Positions 57,786 through 64,000 of a stretch of 64,000 nt of DNA are shown here, one piece after another. Both the position numbers and the translations under genes were made by a program. Within the stretch, counting starts at the first letter, position 1, and the number at the start of each line of letters is the position of its first letter. The stretch comes from Sepiola atlantica (lineage: Eukaryota > Mollusca > Cephalopoda > Sepiida > Sepiolidae), in assembly GCA_963556195.1 (NCBI GenBank), contig OY744520.1, forward strand, positions 150,454,107 through 150,518,106, written 5' to 3'. A model generated the notes under the pieces. It did not search any database and had not been told where the DNA came from. It was given only the letters and a program-made list of their open reading frames with translations.

Positions 57786-59860
57786 GCTCCTCACATCAGT
57801 CGTATATAATAATCTCTCCCTGGCAAGAAAAGCTTTCTGTAGTCTGAGTGAGAGGCAATCTCTCCAGATATTAAATACTCTCCGATCAATTTCAACAATA
57901 TTGCAACTCACTTGGTGTTCTTGCACCGATGGTTTACTAGTGAATTCATGCTAATAATTGTCAGTGTTTATCTTTTGATATTGCGTGGCAAAAAGCCTTC
58001 TCTGTACCCTTCGATTCGACATATGGATGGTGCGATTGTGCTACGTTGCTCGTTTTCGTTATCCGCTCAGATGCAGTGTGAATACATTTTGAGTATTTAT
58101 ATTACTTATATGCCAAAATAATCAGGTGCATCAATATTTATAATTATAGTTGCCCTTAATGATCCTCATCAGTTAAGTGTTAATGAAAACAGCTGTTGCG
58201 AGAAGGGAAAGTGATTTGCCCTGTTTATAGAAAGAAGTTGAGAGAACTGGGAATCTTCGGAGACTAGATGGCACTCAATCTCCATGGACCACCGCTTGTT
58301 CTTTTGTCAGTATGTGAAATCCGTTAGTGGGTAAGAAAGTATAATAGATGTAGATTAAAACTTAAGATAAGGAATGACTTGAACATTGGATATCATGTAA
58401 TGCTAATGAAATTTAAAACACAGTACAATAAAGCTGGCAATAGAATTGGACCGTTGCATTAGAATATATAATGGGCGTGCATGTTGCTCATTAGAAAAAA
58501 AATCTCCTGATCTTGAGGACACGAATAATAATAATAGGTTAATATAAAGTAAACACCCATTAGATATTTGATATGAAATGCCGGAAAACACTTCAATTAT
58601 GACTCATATTTTTACAATTATAATTCCAGAGTATAATTTACTATATTTTTCTCTGTCTGTATACTACTTATTTATTCATACACATGTAAAAATGTTTAGT
58701 ATGTTAAGCGAATAATATAATTAGAAATGTACGACTGAAGTTTAGAATTACGTAAGAGAATGGGAAATTCCATGAGAAGTTTAGAGTAGAAGAAGAGCTA
58801 GGTGTGCAGGAAGGTGAATCACGGGGGGAAGATTGAGGTGACACGTAGTGGGGAAAGGAAGAAAGTATTTATATTTGGTAGACGAACTTATTGTGTTTAG
58901 TTGAAGTTCTTGAAGCTTCGTCTGCGTGTACCCTCTTCTCGTGAAGGCGATGGAAGATTTTGTCTAGAACCGCACTGCTCTGAAGAAATGAACAAGTAAA
59001 ACATCAGCGAGCATGACACGTTAAGGTTGTTGAAGTGTCTCTTTCTTTTATTTTGTACATGCGTGCAGCTACCAGGCGAGAGCGGAAGGAGAAAGGATTC
59101 GACTGTCACAAAACTGTGACTATAGCAAAAGGACCAGCTCGTTCTTCCTGTCGAAGTCGACTACAGAACCACCGTGAGGGTTGACGGACATTTTACGAAA
59201 CCTTGCGAATTGCACAACTGATTGACAGAATTCCATACACTATTGCCTAAAACATTTTTGAACTCTCGTGTGTTTCAAGGGAGGTAAACATGTTACAACT
59301 GCTAATAGTAATGCTACTAATAATAATCTTTCTGATGCTACAAATAAATGCTGCTAATACATTAAAAATAATCACTTATTGTGTGCACTAAATTAGTCAC
59401 GGAGACCCCTGGGTATGGTGAATGGGCCACAAAGGTCTAAACATCACCATCAACTACTCTTATTACTCTCCTCTCTCTCTCTTTCTCTCTCTCTCTATTT
59501 CCCCTACTACTTCTACTAATACCACTACTACTAATAATAACATTAAAATAATCATGATAATAACAACTTATATCCACTAAATGTAGGAGACAACACACCA
59601 CTAAATATAGTATCGTGCACCCTTCAGTTGCCTAGTACGTCATTACTGTACATAAACATATAACTAGCATTACTTATAATAATTATAATTACCAATACCG
59701 TGCAGAAATGATATGTAGACTGGTACAAAATTGCGCAGAAGTTAAGAATTATAATTACGATTCTTAAATAAAGACACAACAGCCAAAAGCACGTGTTAGG
59801 GTAAATGCAAGCTATATTATATTCACTTGTGTTTTTTTCTACTTGTGAAATACATGAGAT
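57786..59860. other. Non-coding DNA
   Basis: It contains a CT-rich run at 59468-59498 and scattered act/aat patches (59305-59345, 59510-59570). No gene recognised. Confidence 0.4.
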
Positions 59861-60133
59861 TCACATGGAATGTTTTAGTGATTTAATTCCTAGCGTTTTC
59901 GGATATGCATTAGACATTTTTAAGTTATGATCAGTTAATAATAATGTGAATGAAACATAATCAGATGAAGCATTACAACGCTTAACAAGATCTAGATAGA
60001 AAATGTTCAACAAGTATAGGCTGATTCTCACTATTATTAGCACATATACATTGCCCGTAGTGCTACATGGTATTGTGTATATTAAGTAGACTACAACAAC
60101 CATCAAAAACCTTATTGTTTTACAAAACAGCAT
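59861..60133 (-). CDS. Small hypothetical secreted-protein-like frame
   Basis: A 90-codon frame with a true ATG. The first 27 residues look like a signal peptide: Lys/Arg near the start (MLFCKTIR), a hydrophobic core (FLMVVVVYLIYTI) and a small-residue end (PCSTTG). A second hydrophobic stretch follows (VYVLIIVRISLYLLNIFYL), which argues against a simple secreted peptide. I do not recognise it. AT-rich DNA often yields hydrophobic frames by chance, so support is weak. Confidence 0.2.
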   Translation of the reverse strand: MLFCKTIRFLMVVVVYLIYTIPCSTTGNVYVLIIVRISLYLLNIFYLDLVKRCNASSDYVSFTLLLTDHNLKMSNAYPKTLGIKSLKHSM

Positions 60134-60519
60134 ATTGATAGAAATGCGACGAATGAGGTTAACGATAATATTAATATAAATATTCTTTCAGTAAAATTGA
60201 ATTCATAAAGTTCTAGAACTGTACAGGAATACAACATTGCCGACACTTCGGGGGAGGACAACGTATGTCTAAAAGGAATGGTGGAAGGGTGGAAAAAGGA
60301 GCAAACTACCTAGAATATTGCCTGAATACGTATGTTCATAGATTCCAGATAAATGAGTCTGGTAAACAATTGAGAGTCAAGAGGTCTCGGAGACACATAA
60401 TACGTGATAGATGTTATTCCGCAATATATAAAGAAAACGTTTGATAATGGACAATATCAATATTAACAATGCAATAACTCATATCAGAAACAAGATGGTT
60501 CCTGCCTAAATATATTGTG
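60134..60519. other. Non-coding DNA
   Basis: No feature recognised. Confidence 0.4.
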
Positions 60520-60521
60520 AG

Positions 60522-60552
<31 letters not shown>

Positions 60553-60598
60553 CATATTTATTTATTTATATACATACACATACGCAAATATATGTATA

Positions 60599-60687
<89 letters not shown>
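60520..60687. repeat. Interrupted (TA)n/(CA)n microsatellite
   Basis: TA array, tattta/tacaca interruption, then about 38 TA units. Confidence 0.95.
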
Positions 60688-60690
<3 letters not shown>

Positions 60691-61930
60691 TCTCTATGCG
60701 CTTGTGCGTTTGCGCGTGCACGTTTTTATTGGTTTTCGTAACAGCTGATGCCAATAACTAATTGGGGTAGAAAGGATATTTTCTCTTTTTTATTATATTA
60801 TGTTTGAACCTAAAATCGCTAATAAACCTTTTTCATATTAATTCGGCTTGGGACATGAGACGATAGGACTTCTTTATTTTAAGATACTCTTTCCGGAAAG
60901 CATTCAAATTTACATCGAAAAGAACTGCACCTCAATAATCTAGTTTTATTCTCTTTCCTTTTCTTATCGTCATTTTACCTTGTCTTTATTTATTTCCTCC
61001 TGAAAACCATGGGTAACGGCTGGAGTCTCCTGCGCGTTATGCGGTCGATTTTGTGGGGCGAAAATCTGTTCAAAGCGCTTCTGATATGAAACGAAAAAAA
61101 AACGTATACCATCTTGCTTGTCTTGGGTCCTTTCTGTTCACCCATTCTTTGGTGAATAGAAGAACTGTCGACATATTAGTGTGACGGTAAAATTAATTGC
61201 ACAACAGTTATTAATTTGCCTAAAACTATCTTCATCAATAAAATAAATTATGCAATGAGTAATCTAGAGAATATAATGCCTGGGAGAATGACCATCATAA
61301 GAGCATCTCAAACCTTATCTTATCATCACAATTAGTATGCCAATTCATATGCACAACTGTGCGGTTGTAAAAGCAAGTCAAATAGAAAAAAATGAATAAA
61401 AAGACAAAAACAAACATAGTCATTGTATTCACAATATCGCATTCTTCTTTTTCTTCTTTTTCTTCTTTTTCTTCTTCTTGTTCTTCATCTTTTTTCTCTT
61501 TCTATCTACGTCTCTCTTTCTCTCTATTTCACCCTCTTTCTTTCTCTTGTTCTCCATATTTATCATTAGCTATGGCGTAAATAATATTAATACTGTGGTG
61601 ATATTACCTATATTTTTATAATGAAATATTCCAAGCGTTTTATTCTCTCCTTCTCTTATTGCCTCAAGTTTTGCTAAAATAGAGAGATAGGGAGATAGAT
61701 TGGCACAAGCGAGAACAATAGATACCATATAACATACAAGCGGATAGTCAAATATCTTACACTGTAAAAGAGTGAAAGCGATAGATAAAATGTTAGTATA
61801 AACTCAATTGATATATTCATTGTAAATTACAACAAATAAAAAGAACTATAATTGAAGATTTCTTAAAACAAACTCAAACTGAAAACATAAATATTTTAGC
61901 ATGTTATCTGTGGCGTAGGATTGATTTATG

Positions 61931-61935
<5 letters not shown>
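60688..61935. other. Non-coding DNA with a (TTC)n stretch
   Basis: 61440-61490 is (TTC)/(TTTTTC) repeat giving a Phe/Ser frame, followed by a pyrimidine-rich run to about 61560. No gene recognised. Confidence 0.45.
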
Positions 61936-61979
<44 letters not shown>

Positions 61980-62004
61980 GTATATATATGTGTATATATG
62001 TGTA

Positions 62005-62043
<39 letters not shown>
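61936..62043. repeat. (TA)n microsatellite
   Basis: TA array with tatgtg interruptions directly preceding R1. Confidence 0.95.
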
Positions 62044-62048
<5 letters not shown>

Positions 62049-62330
62049 TGGAAGTTTCTACACAATTAAAACTATATTAAAAAAAATATATTTTTTTAAA
62101 ACCTTAAGTCCCAAGTCGATCAGTGGAAAATCACTCATGTAAGTCAATTTAATTTTACAGTTATCATATTGGTTTGCTTCTAACATTATTAAAGGGATCA
62201 TCAGTTGTTTACCATTAAAAACTCTTTCGGGAATTTAAAAACAAGACAGTATTTAATTCCATGGCTTCCCAGCAGAGTTGATCAGACCCCACTTCCCTTA
62301 AAAGAAAAAAAACTAAACGTTCCGTATACT
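62044..62330 (+). repeat. Dispersed repeat family R1, most complete copy
   Basis: It starts gtcttggaagtttct after (TA)n and joins the block order of the 19.3-kb copy (cattaaaactatatt-like, tcccaagtcgatcagtgga, aaatcactcatgtaagtcaa) to that of the 41.0-kb copy (gggatcatcagttgtttacc, gaatttaaaaacaagacagt, catggcttcccagcagagtt). It shows that those fragments belong to one element of at least 290 bp. No coding capacity. Confidence 0.75.
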
Positions 62331-62697
62331 AAACCTAAATTTAGTTCTGTATAAATGTTTTGCTAACTTATATTAGTTATTAAATAAAAAAAAAGTCTTC
62401 CTTACCTGTGTTGTTCGTCTGTCTAATAAAATGTATCCGTTACTTAAAAAAATGTTACTGCATTTTAAAGTGTGTAGACGAATCCTTTACACTACTTTTT
62501 AGGTGATTAATGTATTTTTAGTTTTAGTTTTATATTAAAAATATAAAAAATATAAACATATCCAAATATTAAAAAAAAAATTTAAATCATATATATACAT
62601 ATATATACTTTTAGTCATTTTTTCTTCTCTGTCTCCTCCTCCTTTGTTGTTCAAATCCTTGTCATCAATTTATAAATAAATACTAATCCTCCTTTTC

Positions 62698-62889
62698 AAC
62701 TCACAGCGTTCATAAGCTTAATTGCCGATTTTTTCTCTTTCTTCTTTTTTAACTCACAGCGCATCCAACCGGCGTTCATAAGCCAACTGTCCATCCTTTC
62801 TATCTTTCTTCTTCTTTTTTCAAACTCACAGCGTTTCCAATCAGCGTTATAAGCTAACTGTCGATTTTTTCTTTCTTCTTCTTTTTTAA
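62698..62889 (-). repeat. Three tandem units of about 53-72 bp
   Basis: On + the units start aactcacagcg at 62698, 62751 and 62823 and each ends in a cttcttctttttt-type tract. On - the same units keep one open frame (62917-62696) with recurring RQLAYNADWKRCEFEK, SWLMNAGWMRCELKK and IKLMNA themes joined by Lys/Arg/Glu linkers. The length differences between units (53, 72, 67) show they are not kept in frame by selection in any obvious way. A minisatellite is the simpler reading. Confidence 0.7.
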
Positions 62890-62982
62890 CTTTTTCAACA
62901 TTTCTTTCCTTCTTCATCCCTTTCTACTCTCTATTATACGTAACTATTTTTTACATAATTAGTATATGTGTTATATATACGA

Positions 62983-63211
62983 TTATACATATTCTATATC
63001 ATTTTTATTTATATTTAGATAGCTTTGGATTTGCTCTATCAATTTATTTTGATTAATTTGATGAGACTTAAAAGCATCAGGATGGCGAGTAATTGCCTTA
63101 TTTAATTGTCTAAATATTTTATTCTGATCGCCACCTTGTTTAATCATTCTTATTATAAGGTCAGAAATTGGGGGCATGAAATCTACCAATTTTAAGGCAA
63201 CCCGAGCAATC
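62983..63211 (-). CDS. Candidate host exon, unknown protein
   Basis: From a possible acceptor AG at 63213-63212 the reverse strand is open for 75 codons to TAA 62985-62983. It starts IARVALKLVDFMPPISDLII, continues RMIKQGGDQNKIFRQLNKAI and TRHPDAFKSHQINQNKL, and ends YLNINKNDIEYV. The composition is balanced and helical-looking, unlike the low-complexity frames elsewhere. The pyrimidine tract before the AG is weak. No polyadenylation signal follows closely, so the exon might instead end at an internal GT (gaatatGTATAA). I do not recognise the family. Confidence 0.35.
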
Positions 63212-63589
63212 CTCGGATTATATCATGATGTAAAATAATATATTAACACTTATTTGTAGATGAATCCTAGTATATATTAAAATAGTGCACATAGCATTGA
63301 AGGGCATTTCATATGTAATAACGATGAATTCAGGATATGCGTAATCGAACATCAGTGTATCATTGTGGGTATGCAAAGTACTTCACTATCATAAGTATAT
63401 ATATCTACATATATAAAGTCAGATATGTGTATATATGTATATGTGCAGGATCATCTCCTAAACTAAGAAACGCATCATTATTGATTTTGGAATATATATT
63501 CTAAACCATACGGGATTAACATATGTACACTTTGTTTGCAAACGTTAACATTAAGTCGTGCGGTGTATATATCGTTAGATATATGTATA
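63212..63589. other. Non-coding DNA
   Basis: No feature recognised. Confidence 0.4.
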
Positions 63590-63593
63590 TGTT

Positions 63594-63632
<39 letters not shown>

Positions 63633-63633
63633 G

Positions 63634-63681
<48 letters not shown>
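63590..63681. repeat. Interrupted (TA)n microsatellite
   Basis: Two TA arrays separated by tacatatgtataaat. Confidence 0.95.
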
Positions 63682-63686
<5 letters not shown>

Positions 63687-63879
63687 CTATATACATGTGC
63701 GTTGTCCATGATAAACTCCTAAGCAAATGAACCTTTCATAATGAATTTTTGAAAATTATATAGCATTACAAAACCACTGTAAGTGCTAATAACTAAGAGT
63801 AGATATACAGAGATGACCAGAAACGTATCAAGTCGCGGAAATGAAGAACTGGTGATATCTGAAAACTATGTAATAGTGT

Positions 63880-64000
63880 TTTGAACAACGAGCAATCAAC
63901 AAATCACTCCCTATCAAACCACCAGAATGTCGCTTGCACGACAACGGATGAGGCTTAACTGATCGTCCACCGGTTTGATCGAAACTCCACGTTTGACTCC
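63880..64000 (+). pseudogene. LINE fragment, third copy, cut by the window end
   Basis: 63898-64000 aligns with 38983-39082 of the 37.9-kb LINE: catcccctatcaaaccacca-like against ccactatcacaccacaatga, gatgtcgtttgcacggcca against aatgtcgcttgcacgacaa, then cactga-aac and the closing tctacttt-gactc. Identity is about 75-80 percent by eye. It covers the linker upstream of the reverse transcriptase and presumably continues beyond 64000. Confidence 0.65.

Noticed and set aside
57360..57954. Long frames on both strands (about 180 codons) with Val, Asn or Thr runs
   Set aside because: Open only because GTT, CTTGTT and ACG repeats are multiples of three and stop-free. The flanks show no domain, and both strands are open equally.
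1..64000. CRISPR array, bacterial operon, phage or plasmid features
   Set aside because: No direct repeats with regular unique spacers, no bacterial gene density or ribosome binding sites, and clear animal-type retroelements throughout.

Overview
The window looks like non-genic or intronic DNA from a large, AT-rich, repeat-dense animal genome. The repeat style is long (TA)n and (AAT)n arrays, tRNA-derived SINEs ending in (TA)n, Penelope-like elements and several non-LTR retrotransposon clades. This best fits a mollusc, most likely a cephalopod such as Octopus, but that is an inference from style and not from a species marker. I found no complete host gene. Nothing is prokaryotic: there are no operons, ribosome binding sites or CRISPR arrays.

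Layout. 0-10.8 kb: a dispersed repeat (850-1480), a three-unit tandem repeat (1491-2488), tRNA-derived SINEs (5.3, 6.2, 7.4, 9.2 kb), a clear mariner-type MITE (7601-7985), a small CpG-rich promoter-like patch with an ATG (8470-8598), and a two-unit tandem repeat (9.9-10.8 kb). 10.8-19 kb: AT-rich DNA with one MITE (14164-14455). 19-27.9 kb: three foldback (long inverted repeat) elements at 19.6-20.2, 24.2-24.4 and 25.9-26.2 kb, a 1.1-kb GC-rich 10-bp minisatellite (20.7-21.9 kb), two SINEs, a TTAA-flanked MITE and a 161-bp tandem repeat ending in (ACGT)n. 28-37 kb: an LTR-like fragment, a candidate terminal exon at 30.0 kb, a CRE/YY1-like patch at 35.35 kb and a tandem repeat with a perfect 20-bp hairpin.

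37-52 kb is the retroelement core. A decayed jockey/CR1-type LINE (endonuclease plus reverse transcriptase) lies at 37.9-40.66 kb on +. A nearly complete but inactivated Penelope-like element lies on - at 46.23-44.09 kb, with reverse transcriptase, a cysteine-rich linker and GIY-YIG endonuclease. It is bracketed by two near-identical direct repeats of about 0.85-0.89 kb (41.8-42.65 and 46.39-47.27 kb) that could be its pseudo-LTRs. A second LINE fragment lies at 51.6-52.2 kb (-), and a third enters the window at 63.88 kb (+). 54.6-56.4 kb (-) is a heavily decayed retrotransposon of the restriction-like-endonuclease (R2/R4-like) type.

Possible host coding sequence is limited to weak candidates: terminal-exon-like frames at 30.0 kb (-), 47.45-47.69 kb (+) and 62.98-63.21 kb (-), a start-codon exon at 8506 (+), and a small secreted-protein-like frame at 59.86-60.13 kb (-). 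The most informative observations are the PLE with its lost catalytic aspartate, its flanking repeats (whose arm sequence also forms the 25.9-kb foldback), and the unusually long 19.6-kb foldback.
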